A stretch of 38,139 bases of DNA. Origin: Deltaproteobacteria bacterium HGW-Deltaproteobacteria-14. Lineage in GTDB: Bacteria; Myxococcota_A; UBA9042; PHBI01. The position numbers and the translations under genes were made by a program. The notes under the pieces were generated by a model that did not search any database, was not told where the DNA came from, and saw only the letters and a list, made by a program, of their open reading frames with translations. This document shows positions 1 through 8,485 of the stretch, piece after piece. Each line of letters begins with the position of its first letter. The first letter of the stretch is position 1. The DNA lies in assembly GCA_002841945.1 (NCBI GenBank), contig PHBI01000048.1, forward strand, positions 1-38,139. Reading direction: 5' to 3'.

Positions 1-377
1 ACGGTGGCGGCGACGGCGCGCCCGTCGTCGGCGGCCGGGGTGAGGCCGAGGCAGTGGGGGAAGCCGCCGAAGGGGTCGCGCGGGCCGTAGGTCCACAGCA
101 CGGCGCGGGCGCCGGTGAGGTCGAGGCGGGCCCGGACGGTCTGGCCGGCGGTCAGCGCGATCGGGTGGGCGACGAGCTCGCCGAGGCCGAGGTGGCCGGT
201 GCGGGTGGCGCCGGCCGCGTCGCCGCCGGGCATGGGGGCGCCGGCGGTCAGGCTCGCGGTGGCGCCCGGGGGCAGCAGCGGGCAGACGAGGCTCGTGTCG
301 GTCGCGCCGGTGCAGCCCCCGAGGAGCGCGGCGGCGAGGAGGAGTCCGGTGAGCCGGGCGCGGGGTCGGGGGCGCAT
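1..377 (-). CDS. Putative lipoprotein, 3' end beyond window
   Basis: This gene reads leftward and runs off the left edge, so only the first 125 codons are visible. The protein begins with a basic n-region and a Leu/Ala-rich core ending in a lipobox (LLGGC, lipidated Cys about residue 22). It is therefore predicted to be exported and lipid-anchored. The mature part has no motif I recognise; it contains a short LTAGQTVRARLDL stretch typical of beta-sandwich proteins. The ATG at 377 places a textbook lipoprotein signal directly at the N terminus, which supports this start. It diverges from ggt across about 66 bp, so the two promoters must share that gap. The function is unknown. Confidence 0.7.
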   Translation of the reverse strand, partial: MRPRPRARLTGLLLAAALLGGCTGATDTSLVCPLLPPGATASLTAGAPMPGGDAAGATRTGHLGLGELVAHPIALTAGQTVRARLDLTGARAVLWTYGPRDPFGGFPHCLGLTPAADDGRAVAAT

Positions 378-443
378 CGCTCGGGCTATAGCGGGCCGGG
401 AGGGTCCTTGTAAAGGCGCCCCCGGGGTGCGAACCTCCCGCCC

Positions 444-2150
444 ATGAACAGACCAGCGTGTTCAGGTGGTTGGGTCGCGGCGCTGATGGCCGCGCTGGTG
501 GTGGTGGTGGTGCCCGTGGCGGCCCGTGGGGCGTGGCCGGCGCCGGCGCGCGCGGAGCGGGGGATCGTGGCGAGCCCGCAGGCGCTGGCGACCCGCGCCG
601 GCGAGGCGATCCTGGCGGCCGGGGGGAGCGCCGTGGACGTCGCGGTGGCGACGAGCCTGGCGGTGGCGGTCACCGAGCCCTACGGGTCGGGGCTCGGCGG
701 CGGGGCGCTCGCGGTGGTCCACGTCGACGGCGTGACGACGACCTTCGACATGCGCGAGACGGCGCCGGCGGCGGCGACCCGGGACATGTTCGTCAAGGAC
801 GGGCACGTCGTCGCGGGGGAGAGCACGTGGTCGGCGCGCGCGTCCGGGATCCCCGGGTTGGTGCGCGGCCTTGTTGCAATGCACAAGAGGTACGGCCGGC
901 TGCCGCTCGCGGTGGTGGCGGCGCCGGCGATCAGCTACGCGCGGGACGGCATCCCGGTGTCCGAGCGCATGCACGCGGCGATGGCGGCGTACGGTGAGCG
1001 GCTGAACCCGGCGGGGCGGGCCATCTTCCTGACGCCGGCCGGCGAGCCGTGGCCGGTCGGGGCGCTGCTGCGGCAGACGGACCTGGCGCGGACCCTCGAG
1101 CGGGTGGTCGCGAGCGCGGGGGAGGACTTCTACGTCGGCGAGACGGCGCGGACGCTGGTGGCGGCGGTACACGCCGAGGGCGGCCTGTGGACGGCGGCGG
1201 ATCTGGCCGGGTACGCGGTGAAGGAGCGGCCGCCGGTCACCGGGAGCTATCGCGGGTACGCGGTGCACAGCATGGGCCCGCCGAGCTCGGGTGGGCTGCT
1301 GCTGGTGCAGATGCTGGGCGTGCTCGAGGCGTCTGACGTCAAGGGGCTCGACTTCGGGAGCGCGGCCTACGTGCACCGGCTGGCCGAGACGATGAAGCGG
1401 GCGTTCGCGATGCGGGCTCACGGGCTCGGGGATCCCGATCAGTTCCCGGTGGACTGGGCGCGCTTCATCGGGGCGGGGGTCATCTCGCGGCTGCGAAGGG
1501 ACGTCGCCGGGGCCGAGCGCGCGACGCCGGCGGCGGAGCTGTCGGAGGTGGACGTCAAGCCGACCGAGTCGACGCACACGAGCCACCTCGGGGTGTTGTT
1601 CGCGAACGGGGACGCGGTGGCGCTGACGCAGACGGTGAACCTGGGGTTCGGCTCGGGGCGGGTCGCAGCGGGCACCGGGGTCGTGCTGAACAACGAGATG
1701 GACGACTTCAGCGCGCTGCCGGGCGCGCCGAACGCGTTCGGGCTGGTCGGGGACGAGGCGAACGCGGTGGCGGCGGGCAAGCGGCCGCTGTCGAGCATGA
1801 CGCCGACGCTGTTGCTGAAGGACGGCGAGGCGGTGGGCGTGTTCGGGAGCCCGGGGGGCTCGACCATCATCACGACGACGCTGCAGCTGGTGCTGAACGT
1901 GGTCGATCACGGGATGGACGCCGGGGCGGCGGTCGGGGCGCCGCGGGTGCACCATCAGTGGTATCCGGACGCGCTGATCTACGAGCCCTGGGCGCTGTCG
2001 GCGGACACGCGGGCGGCGCTCGAGGGGCGCGGGCACGCGCTGACGCTGCGGGATCACCTCGGGAACGGCTCGGCGCTGTGGCGGGCGGCGGACGGGCGCC
2101 TCGAGGGGGCGGCTGACCCGCGCGGCGAGGGCACGGCCGGGGGGAAGTGA
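444..2150 (+). CDS. ggt: Gamma-glutamyltransferase (exported)
   Basis: This is a 568-residue N-terminal-nucleophile hydrolase of the gamma-glutamyltranspeptidase family, which cleaves or transfers the gamma-glutamyl group of glutathione and related amides in the periplasm. An N-terminal signal of about 33 residues precedes the family start (ATRAGEAILAAGGSAVDVAVA). The autoprocessing site aligns at HTSHLG, making Thr379 the predicted new N terminus of the small subunit (190 residues). The motifs NNEMDDFS, PLSSMTPT and GSPGGST, which form the active-site pocket, are all present. The usual TTH signature is TSH here, a conservative change next to the nucleophile. No clear Shine-Dalgarno precedes ATG 444; ATG 486 is an in-frame alternative that would shorten the signal peptide. 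The family assignment is secure; the physiological substrate is unknown. Confidence 0.95.
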   Translation: MNRPACSGGWVAALMAALVVVVVPVAARGAWPAPARAERGIVASPQALATRAGEAILAAGGSAVDVAVATSLAVAVTEPYGSGLGGGALAVVHVDGVTTTFDMRETAPAAATRDMFVKDGHVVAGESTWSARASGIPGLVRGLVAMHKRYGRLPLAVVAAPAISYARDGIPVSERMHAAMAAYGERLNPAGRAIFLTPAGEPWPVGALLRQTDLARTLERVVASAGEDFYVGETARTLVAAVHAEGGLWTAADLAGYAVKERPPVTGSYRGYAVHSMGPPSSGGLLLVQMLGVLEASDVKGLDFGSAAYVHRLAETMKRAFAMRAHGLGDPDQFPVDWARFIGAGVISRLRRDVAGAERATPAAELSEVDVKPTESTHTSHLGVLFANGDAVALTQTVNLGFGSGRVAAGTGVVLNNEMDDFSALPGAPNAFGLVGDEANAVAAGKRPLSSMTPTLLLKDGEAVGVFGSPGGSTIITTTLQLVLNVVDHGMDAGAAVGAPRVHHQWYPDALIYEPWALSADTRAALEGRGHALTLRDHLGNGSALWRAADGRLEGAADPRGEGTAGGK

Positions 2151-2155
2151 GCCGC

Positions 2156-2184
2156 TTGATTCCCGCAACCGGGTGACCAAGATA
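2156..2184 (+). promoter_or_regulatory. Possible promoter for the dnaJ-like gene
   Basis: CTTGATT at about 2155-2161 is followed after a 15-nt gap by CCAAGATA. The first element matches five of seven positions of the sigma-32 -35 element (CTTGAAA). The second is a poor match to CCCCATNT, and a sigma-70 reading is also weak. It lies in the only gap upstream of a chaperone gene. Confidence 0.2.
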
Positions 2185-2202
2185 CGGCGTGCAACACACG
2201 GA

Positions 2203-2224
2203 GCGCCGCTCTCGGGAGCGGCGC
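2203..2224 (+). terminator. Strong hairpin between ggt and the dnaJ-like gene
   Basis: A perfect 9-bp stem (GCGCCGCTC pairing with GAGCGGCGC) closes a 4-nt TCGG loop, 53 nt after the ggt stop and 9 nt before the GGAGG-type ribosome site of the dnaJ-like gene. There is no T tract. It could end ggt transcription, or it could be a leader structure that limits translation of the chaperone at low temperature. Confidence 0.45.
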
Positions 2225-2242
2225 GCATGGCGAGGAGGGGCG

Positions 2243-3175
2243 ATGTCTTCGAAGAGCTACTACGACGTCCTGGGGGTCGCGCGGGACGCGAGCGCGGAGG
2301 ACATCAAGAAGGCGTTTCGGAAGCTGGCGATGAAGTACCACCCGGACCGCAACGACACGCCCGAGGCCGAGGACAAGTTCAAGGAGGCCAACGAGGCGTA
2401 CGCGGTCCTGGGCGACCCCGAGAAGCGGCAGCAGTACGATATGTACGGGGCCGAGCGGTTCGGGCAGCAGTACGACCGCGACGAGATCTTCCGCAACTTC
2501 GACTTCGGCTCGATCTTCGAGGAGATGGGGCTCGGGGGGCGCGGCGGCGGGCGCGGCGGGTTCGACTTCAGCTCGATCTTCGGCGGGCGGCGCGGCGGCG
2601 GCGGCGGCGGGCGCGGCGGGTTCAACCCCTTCGGCCAGGGCGGCGCCCGCGGGCCGGCCCCGGGGCGCGACATCGAGACCGACGTGACGGTGGGCTTCCA
2701 CGAGGCCTACCACGGCGGCGAACGGAGCCTGGAGATCACGGGGCCGGACGGGCCGGAGACGATCAGCGTGAAGATCCCGGCGGGGATCAAGACCGGGCAG
2801 ACGCTGCGGGTGCGCGGCAAGGGCCACCCAGGCTCGGGCGGTGGGCCGCGAGGGGACCTTCGGTTGAAGGTGAACATCGCCGAGCACCCGCGCTATCGCG
2901 TCAGCGGCGACGACGTGGAGATGGACGTCGAGGTGGCGTTGACCGACGTCGTCCTCGGCGGGAGCGTGGCGGTGGAGGCGCCGGACGGCAAGGCGCACAC
3001 CGTGAAGGTCCCGGCGGGGACGCAGGCCGGCACCCGGGTGCGGCTGCGCGGCATGGGGATGCCCAAGAAGGGCGGGCACGGGGACCTCTTCGCGCGGATC
3101 GTGGTGCGGACCCCGAAGGACATCGACGACGCCCAGCGCGCCCACTTCGAGGCGCTGCGGGCGTCGGGGCTGTGA
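2243..3175 (+). CDS. Type II DnaJ co-chaperone (CbpA-like, no zinc finger)
   Basis: This 310-residue J-domain protein stimulates the ATPase of Hsp70/DnaK and delivers unfolded substrates. The J domain covers residues 5-70, with the invariant HPD at 33-35. A long Gly/Phe/Arg-rich linker (about 75-148) follows, then two C-terminal substrate-binding domains ([17 protein letters not shown] and [17 protein letters not shown]). The CxxCxGxG zinc-finger repeats of true DnaJ are absent, so it is class II (CbpA/DnaJ2 type). ATG 2243 is chosen because GAGGAGG lies just upstream; an earlier in-frame start at 2189 would add 18 unconserved residues and read through a hairpin. The linker has an internal duplication. 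No dnaK or grpE is present in the window. Confidence 0.93.
   Translation: MSSKSYYDVLGVARDASAEDIKKAFRKLAMKYHPDRNDTPEAEDKFKEANEAYAVLGDPEKRQQYDMYGAERFGQQYDRDEIFRNFDFGSIFEEMGLGGRGGGRGGFDFSSIFGGRRGGGGGGRGGFNPFGQGGARGPAPGRDIETDVTVGFHEAYHGGERSLEITGPDGPETISVKIPAGIKTGQTLRVRGKGHPGSGGGPRGDLRLKVNIAEHPRYRVSGDDVEMDVEVALTDVVLGGSVAVEAPDGKAHTVKVPAGTQAGTRVRLRGMGMPKKGGHGDLFARIVVRTPKDIDDAQRAHFEALRASGL
2498..2581 (+). repeat. Internal duplication in the G/F linker of the J-protein
   Basis: A 21-nt unit coding FDFGSIF at 2498-2518 recurs at 2561-2581 coding FDFSSIF with one base changed. Each copy is followed by a Gly/Arg-rich run, so the linker looks like a duplicated block. Confidence 0.7.
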
Positions 3176-3182
3176 GGTCGTG

Positions 3183-3196
3183 AGCGGCGCGCCGCT
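3183..3196. terminator. 14-nt perfect palindrome in a convergent gap
   Basis: AGCGGCGCGCCGCT is its own reverse complement and fills most of the 20-bp gap between the converging dnaJ-like and beta-barrel genes, touching the TAA stop of the latter. It could form a short GC hairpin in either transcript. There is no T tract, so a terminator role is tentative. Confidence 0.35.
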
Positions 3197-3885
3197 TACA
3201 GAAACAGGAAGATGCGGATCATCAGCTCGTAGTTCGTCGGCGTGATGTAGTCACCGACGGTGATGTCGGGCAGCGGGATGTCGCTGACCGACGTGGGCGC
3301 TGGGGTCGTGCCGTTGGCGACGTCCTGGGCCGTCTGGTCGGCGATCTGGTAGGCCAGCTGCTCGACGTGGTTGCGCAGCGAGGCGTAGCCGGGCACGACC
3401 ATGTAGAACGAGGCGTCGATGGTGAAGTGGTCGTTGAGGTGCACCTCGAAGCCGCCGCCGATGTGATACGAGTTGCCCGGGCTCGTCAGGCTGAACAGCT
3501 CCTCGGTCTTGCCCGCGCCGAGCCCGGCGCCGAGGTACAGCTCGAAGACGCTCGTCGGGATCGGGTAGAAGAGCGCTGTCGCGCGCATCTTCGCGCCGTA
3601 GTGCAGCGTGCTCGCGTCCGCCTCGGTCAGCTTCGTGTCCTTCGTCAGATCGACCGAGAAGTCGACCCCGAGGACCCAGAGCATCTTGAGGCGCACGTTG
3701 GCCTGGTTGACGAACTCCATCGCGGCGATCTCGCCGGGGCCGGACGCGTGCCGATACCCCACCCCCGCCCCGACGCCGATGGTCAGGATGGAGTCGTTGT
3801 CGGCCCGGCTCGAGCCCGGCGCCAACCCGATGACCGCCGCGCACAGCGCGACGCTCGCGATTCGTGTGATTCCCCGATAACCCAT
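3196..3885 (-). CDS. Predicted outer-membrane beta-barrel protein
   Basis: This protein of 229 residues has a signal peptide of about 28 residues (cleavage near SSRA-DN). The remainder alternates short amphipathic beta strands with turns (LTIGVGAGVGYRH, FELYLGAGLGAG, YHIGGGFEVHL, FTIDASFYMVV), as in small outer-membrane barrels. It ends in a hydrophobic strand (YELMIRIFLFL), although the last residue is Leu rather than the usual Phe. ATG 3885 has GGAGAGG upstream, and an earlier in-frame ATG at 3933 would bury the signal peptide. It starts 16 bp after the HEAT-protein stop and is the last gene of a three-gene exported cluster. A porin, an adhesin anchor or a structural barrel are all possible. 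Confidence 0.7.
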   Translation of the reverse strand: MGYRGITRIASVALCAAVIGLAPGSSRADNDSILTIGVGAGVGYRHASGPGEIAAMEFVNQANVRLKMLWVLGVDFSVDLTKDTKLTEADASTLHYGAKMRATALFYPIPTSVFELYLGAGLGAGKTEELFSLTSPGNSYHIGGGFEVHLNDHFTIDASFYMVVPGYASLRNHVEQLAYQIADQTAQDVANGTTPAPTSVSDIPLPDITVGDYITPTNYELMIRIFLFL

Positions 3886-3901
3886 GATCCTCTCCCCGTG
3901 G

Positions 3902-6001
3902 TCAGCGCTGCTGCTCCAGCAGCGCGAGCGCATAGCGCCGCGTGTCCCGATCGTGGCTCGACACCGCGTCGACCAGCAGCTCGATCCCCCGCACCGACCC
4001 CGACCGCCACGCGGTCTCCAGGATGGCGTGGCGCGTCGACTGAGGCGCCACCGGGTAGTGCTCGCGCAAGGTCTCCATCGCCCGCTCGCCCCCGAGGTCG
4101 CCGTACGCGGTCACCACGCCGGGCGACCACTCGTCGGGACGCGTCCCGCTGATCTCGCGCTGCACCCGCGGCAGCGCCTCCTCGAGGTGGTGCTTGCTCA
4201 CGGCCATGTAGGCGATGCGGCGGACCTCGGCGTCGGGCGAGTCCAGCCCGGCCATCACCAGCCCCTCGACCTGCGGCCCGCGCGCGACGCTCGTCAGCGC
4301 GTCGAACCCAGCCCGCCGCACCTGCACCTCGAGCGCCGTGTCGACGTAGTACGCCAGCGCGATGTCGGCTCCGACCTGGCGCCCGCCGTCCCGCAGGACC
4401 TCGAGCAGCAGCAGCTTGACCTCGGTGTGGGCGCGGCTGCGGCGCACCTGCGCCAGCACCTCGGCGGCCGCCTGCGCCGCCAGGGGCGCCTGGTCGGCCA
4501 GGAAGTGCCGCACGATGCGCTCGTCGCGCGGGTGGTCGACGAGCCAGCGCACCACGGCGCCGACCCCGTCCTCGTGACGCATCGCCAAGAGCTCCGCGGC
4601 GTGCGCGTACCAGGGCTCCCAGACCCCGGACGCCAGCGCGCGCACCAGGAACTCGGTCGACGCGGCGGTCTTGCGGTCGCGGGCCAGCGCGACCGCGAGC
4701 TCGATGGCCGCCGGCCGCAGCTCGTCCATGTGCTCGCTCAGGTAGGCCTCCCCCTCGGGGTCCAGCGCCAGGAACGCCCGCACCGCCGCCCGCGCGACCC
4801 GCGGCTTGCCGTTGCGCATGAGCTCCGTCAGCAGCGCGCGCGTCTCGGGCGCGGGCACCCGGGCCAGCACCTCGAGCGCGGACACCTGAACCCGGCCGTC
4901 GCCGTCGCGCGCCTGCTTCACCAGGAACGCCAACGCCGCTGGGTCGCGCTCGGCCACCGGGCCGAGCACCGCGAGCGCTCGCTCGCGGATCGCCGGGTCT
5001 CGGTCGCGCATGAGCCCCCGCACGACGTCCAGCGCCGCCTCGCTCGGCAAGCTCCCCAGCGCGTCGGCGGCTGCTTCGCGTGCCACGCCGGCCTCGAGGC
5101 GCAGGCCCGCGGCCACCGCCTCGAGCGCCGCCGCGCTGCCGGTCGCCGCGAGGGCGTGATAGGCCGCCCGCATCACCGCGGGGTCCTCCGCGTGGGCCAA
5201 CGCCAGGAGCGCCTCCCCGAACCCGCTGAGCGGCCGCGTGCGCAGCGCGCTCAGGGCCATCAGCGCGTGGTCGCGGTGGCTCGCCAGCAGCTCCGCCACC
5301 ACCTGCCGCGCGTCGTCGCCGCCGAGGTCGATCAGGGCCTCGAGGGCCCGCCGCGCGACCTTGGCGTCGTGACCGGCGACCAGCCGCGCCAGGGGCGTCG
5401 CCGCCTTGTCACCGAACTTCACGAGGTAGTGCTGCGCGCGGGGGTACGCGTCGTCGTCGGACAGGCCATCGAGGTAGCGCGCCATCCGCTGGTAGAAGTC
5501 CATCTTCAAGCCGGTCGGGTCGCGTCGATCGACCAGCATGAGGTCGCCGATCGCCACGCCGTTCTCGGCCGGGCCGAAGGTGTCCTCGATCGTCAACGCG
5601 ATCCGCGAGGTGACGGCGAGGTGCCCGAGATCCAGCGCCTGCCGGGCCCGCCGATCGTGGAGATCGAACACCCGCTCGCCGCCGTCCCACGCCACCCGGA
5701 CGCGCGCCGGCCGCGCGTACCGCTCGAAGGTCTGCGTCGTGCGGGCGTGGCCGGGGATGAAGCGGATCTGCCAGACCCACCGCTCCACGCCGAGGTCCAG
5801 CGTGACGGTGGGCGGCGCCGACGGGTCCATCGGGGCGATCCACGGCCGCCCGGCGAAGCCGTCGACCAGGCGCTCCGGCCCCTCGTCGGGGAGGCTCGCG
5901 GTGGCCGTGGCCGTGATCGGCGGAGGCGGCGACGTCGCCAGCGCCGCGCACGGGCCCGCGCTGATCACCAGGGTCAACAGTATTTGGGTCGTCCGTTTCA
6001 T
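3902..6001 (-). CDS. Exported protein: NADase-type glycan-binding-like domain plus HEAT repeats (copy A)
   Basis: This 699-residue protein has a signal peptide (about 1-22). Residues about 28-140 resemble a discoidin/NADase-type glycan-binding beta-sandwich (RLVDGFAGRPWI, IPGHARTTQTF, YARPARVRV, LAVTSRIALTIEDTFGPAENGVAIGDL). The rest, from about 165, is a long array of helical HEAT-like repeats ending RYALALLEQQR. The predicted location is periplasm or surface. ATG 6001 has GGGGGGAG upstream and puts the signal at the N terminus. It lies 17 bp after the CAP-lipoprotein stop and 16 bp before the beta-barrel start, so co-transcription is very likely. It is clearly homologous along its length to the protein at 13266-15314. 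The ligand is unknown; the domain call rests on pattern recognition, not a profile search. Confidence 0.85.
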   Translation of the reverse strand: MKRTTQILLTLVISAGPCAALATSPPPPITATATASLPDEGPERLVDGFAGRPWIAPMDPSAPPTVTLDLGVERWVWQIRFIPGHARTTQTFERYARPARVRVAWDGGERVFDLHDRRARQALDLGHLAVTSRIALTIEDTFGPAENGVAIGDLMLVDRRDPTGLKMDFYQRMARYLDGLSDDDAYPRAQHYLVKFGDKAATPLARLVAGHDAKVARRALEALIDLGGDDARQVVAELLASHRDHALMALSALRTRPLSGFGEALLALAHAEDPAVMRAAYHALAATGSAAALEAVAAGLRLEAGVAREAAADALGSLPSEAALDVVRGLMRDRDPAIRERALAVLGPVAERDPAALAFLVKQARDGDGRVQVSALEVLARVPAPETRALLTELMRNGKPRVARAAVRAFLALDPEGEAYLSEHMDELRPAAIELAVALARDRKTAASTEFLVRALASGVWEPWYAHAAELLAMRHEDGVGAVVRWLVDHPRDERIVRHFLADQAPLAAQAAAEVLAQVRRSRAHTEVKLLLLEVLRDGGRQVGADIALAYYVDTALEVQVRRAGFDALTSVARGPQVEGLVMAGLDSPDAEVRRIAYMAVSKHHLEEALPRVQREISGTRPDEWSPGVVTAYGDLGGERAMETLREHYPVAPQSTRHAILETAWRSGSVRGIELLVDAVSSHDRDTRRYALALLEQQR

Positions 6002-6018
6002 TGCTCCCCCCAACCGAC

Positions 6019-7539
6019 CTACAGACATGCCTTGAGTCCGAGCTGCGCCGAGAGGCTGAACGGCGACGTGTTGCACACCACGTCGCAGCTCGGCATCCCG
6101 CTCCCGCCGCACAGCGCGTGGCACTTGTGCTGCTGTCCGGGCGATCCGAGGCAGCTCAGCCCCGCCCGGCAATCGTTCGCGTAGGTGCAGTCCGCACCGA
6201 GCCCGAGGTTCCCGGACCAGCCGCACGCCAGCCCGTCGAGCCAGTAGCAACCCTGGCCGGCGCCGCACGAGTCGGAGGTGCAGGCCAGCCCGAGGCAGGC
6301 CGACACGCCGTCGATCCCGCTCGCCAGCAGCGACTCGCCGGGGCACATCGCGTCACACCCGTTCGCGCCGCCGGCGTCCTCGCACAGCGGGCGGCAGCGC
6401 GAGCCGAGACACGTCAGGCCGCCCTGGCAGTCGTCGAGGTAGCGGCACTCGTCGCCCGCCGTGCCGACGCCCTCCCACAGGCACTCGAGCTCACCACCGT
6501 GTGCGTAGCAAGCGCGCCCCGCCCCGCAGCCGCGCTCGTACAGCGCGCAGGACTCGGGCCGGGTCGTGAAGGTGGACGTCCACGCGAACGCCTTGCCTTG
6601 CCACTGCCCGGTGATGGCCAGCTCGTAGCGGACCCCGGGGCTGAGCGGCAGGTGAGGGATGACGGCGACGTCGCGCCCCTGCAGGTGCTCGTCGTTCTGC
6701 GCCGTCAGGAGGGTCACCGCGACCGGCTCGCCGCCGATCGGCCGGACCTCGGCGGTCTCGACCGCGATGGCCCCGATGGTGGCGCTCAGCGTCAGCACCG
6801 GGCCGCTGGGGTAGCCGGCGGGGGGCGGGGTCGGTTGCGGGGCCTCGAGGCCGCTCCACGACGCCGGCACGTCCAGCGCGCCGTTCGGCGGATACGCCAC
6901 CAGCGGGTACGTCCCCGAGCTGGCGGCGGAGAAGGCCTCGCTGTTGGTCCCGACCTCGACGACGTGGGCCGCGATGGCGTCGCCCAGGGCGCCGCCGATG
7001 CCGACCTCGACGGCCTCACGGCGGATGAGCGGCAGCCGATGGTAGAGGGACTCGAGCCACGCCTGCATCGTGCCGACCGGCTTCGGCTGGTAGCCGATCA
7101 CCTCACCGATGTAGAGCCCGCCGTAGCCGGCGTAGTCCACCCGGTCTGCCGGGGCGGCGCCGGTGAACCCGGCCAGCTGCGCCACCTCGCGGTGCGGGCT
7201 GATGCCGTTCGCCTTGTGGTAGTCCTGGTTCGCCGCGACGTACTCGGCGTGGGCCTGCGCGGCCGCGGTGAGGGTCGACACGACCGCCGCCGGCGGCAGC
7301 TCGAGGGTCGCCCGGACCTCGGCGAGCAGCGCGACGGCCTCGTCGAGGGTCGCCGCCCCGGTCTCCTGGGAGTAGCCCACGACACCGGCGGGGGTGCTCG
7401 GCTCGCCGCTCCCGACGCCGCCCTGGTGAGGGCCCGGGCTCAGGTTGATGAGCGCGGAGTCGTCGTTGCCGAGCAGCGGCGTGTCGCAGCCGACGAGGGC
7501 GACTGAGAGCGCCAGGGAGACGAGGGTGAGCCGTGACAT
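6019..7539 (-). CDS. CAP/SCP-domain lipoprotein with Cys-rich tail
   Basis: This is a 506-residue exported lipoprotein (lipobox LVGC, Cys18). Residues about 65-200 match a CAP (SCP/PR1-like) domain: HAEYVAANQ, the putative cavity residues His116 (SPHREVA), Glu146 (YIGEVIGY) and His167 (WLESLYHR), then VEVGIGG. Residues about 210-330 look like a beta-sandwich (VAVIPHLPLSPGVRYELAI, FTTRP). The C-terminal 175 residues hold 24 Cys in repeated DDCQGGLTCLGSRC-type units, a pattern familiar from myxobacterial secreted proteins and probably disulfide-bonded. ATG 7539 has GAGG 8 nt upstream; in-frame codons upstream would destroy the lipobox. It is first gene of the cluster with the HEAT and beta-barrel proteins. 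CAP proteins bind lipids or act outside the cell; no activity is inferred here. Confidence 0.82.
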   Translation of the reverse strand: MSRLTLVSLALSVALVGCDTPLLGNDDSALINLSPGPHQGGVGSGEPSTPAGVVGYSQETGAATLDEAVALLAEVRATLELPPAAVVSTLTAAAQAHAEYVAANQDYHKANGISPHREVAQLAGFTGAAPADRVDYAGYGGLYIGEVIGYQPKPVGTMQAWLESLYHRLPLIRREAVEVGIGGALGDAIAAHVVEVGTNSEAFSAASSGTYPLVAYPPNGALDVPASWSGLEAPQPTPPPAGYPSGPVLTLSATIGAIAVETAEVRPIGGEPVAVTLLTAQNDEHLQGRDVAVIPHLPLSPGVRYELAITGQWQGKAFAWTSTFTTRPESCALYERGCGAGRACYAHGGELECLWEGVGTAGDECRYLDDCQGGLTCLGSRCRPLCEDAGGANGCDAMCPGESLLASGIDGVSACLGLACTSDSCGAGQGCYWLDGLACGWSGNLGLGADCTYANDCRAGLSCLGSPGQQHKCHALCGGSGMPSCDVVCNTSPFSLSAQLGLKACL

Positions 7540-7598
7540 CGAGCGGGCCTCGCGGGTGTCGAGTCGAGGGGCGAGGACCGAGGAGTCCGCTGCACCCC

Positions 7599-7617
7599 GC
7601 GAGGCCGCTTGCCTCGC
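7599..7617 (-). other. Hairpin in the leader of the CAP/HEAT/barrel cluster
   Basis: A 7-bp stem (GCGAGGC with GCCTCGC, 5-nt loop) lies about 60 nt upstream of the CAP-lipoprotein start and 75 nt beyond the stop of the preceding same-strand gene. It could be a weak terminator of that gene or a leader structure of the cluster. No T tract is seen. Confidence 0.3.
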
Positions 7618-7691
7618 AACCCGTACCATCGTCGTGGCCCACTATTGCTTTAGGGGATTCCTCCCGTGGCCAACGCGGGTCGCGCCCACCC

Positions 7692-8402
7692 TCAGGGCGT
7701 CGTCGCGATGCGCTCGCGCGGGAACAGCATCTCGCGGTAGCGCTCGCAAGCGCGCTCGACCGGCACGACCTCGACCTGCACCACCCGCTGCGTCTGGCAG
7801 CTCGCGCCGCCGGGCGCCTCGTCGAGGTCCGGGGCCTGCGACCAGAAGCTCAGGGGCTGCCCTATGGTCGTCCCCCCGTGCGCGAGGTCCTCCACGGTCC
7901 AGCGCCACGCCTGGCGCCGGTCCCCGGCGAGCACCTTGGAGCAGCCCTCGAAGGCCCGGACCACGACGAGCGTGTGCCGCAGGTCGCTGGCGCCGCAGAC
8001 CGCGCGGAGCTTCGGGAGGTCCTTCGGTTTGAGCTTCACCTTCCAGGTCATCGCGCGGCTCGTGTAGGTCACGAGCTCATAGGCCACGACGGTCTCGTCG
8101 GCCCGATGCACGCCTCCGCCCCAGGTGTAGACGCCGTGCGCGTAGGCGCCGGGCTTGGTCATCTCATGGACGTTCGGCTTGCCGAAGAACGCCTCCACGC
8201 CGAGGGGGCACGGGGTCGTGACGGGCCCGTTCTCGGTGAAGCGCACGCACTGGCCCAGGGCCTGCCCGGGATCCTCGCCGTTCACGATCGGGAGCGTCGC
8301 GTCGTTCGGGCGCATCGCCAGCTGGGCCGCGCCGCCGCAGGCCGCGTTGGCGCTCATCGCGAGGCCGAGGGCGAGCAGGAGCGAGAGGGGAGCTCGGGAC
8401 AT
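7692..8402 (-). CDS. Exported protein of unknown function
   Basis: This 236-residue protein has an N-terminal signal (MSRAPLSLLLALGLAMSANA) followed by ACGG. The context around that Cys is not a canonical lipobox, so signal peptidase I cleavage after ANA is equally likely. The mature protein has seven Cys including the first, several Trp/Tyr-rich strands (YAHGVYTWGG, WKVKLKPKDLPKL) and no catalytic motif I recognise. ATG 8402 is preceded by GGAG at 7-nt spacing. It lies 83 bp downstream of the HDOD gene and on the same strand, so it may be its co-transcribed neighbour. I do not recognise the family. Confidence 0.7.
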   Translation of the reverse strand: MSRAPLSLLLALGLAMSANAACGGAAQLAMRPNDATLPIVNGEDPGQALGQCVRFTENGPVTTPCPLGVEAFFGKPNVHEMTKPGAYAHGVYTWGGGVHRADETVVAYELVTYTSRAMTWKVKLKPKDLPKLRAVCGASDLRHTLVVVRAFEGCSKVLAGDRRQAWRWTVEDLAHGGTTIGQPLSFWSQAPDLDEAPGGASCQTQRVVQVEVVPVERACERYREMLFPRERIATTP

Positions 8403-8485
8403 AGGGGGGCTCCACGGAGACGAGGGCGGTGGGGGGCGCCCGGTTCTTGGGACCAGCGGACCCCCGCCGACCGGTTGAGCGGGAC

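Noticed and set aside
462..2228. Long antisense frame opposite ggt
   Set aside because: Arg/Pro/His-rich translation without domains; the + strand holds an unmistakable gamma-glutamyltransferase.
2530..2640. GGC/GCG-rich run as a microsatellite or intergenic repeat
   Set aside because: It is in frame and codes the Gly/Phe linker normal for J-proteins; listed only as an internal duplication.
3884..7506. Two long + strand frames opposite the HEAT and CAP-lipoprotein genes
   Set aside because: Their translations are Arg/His/Gln/Ala-rich with no motif, while the minus strand shows signal peptides, a lipobox and ribosome sites.
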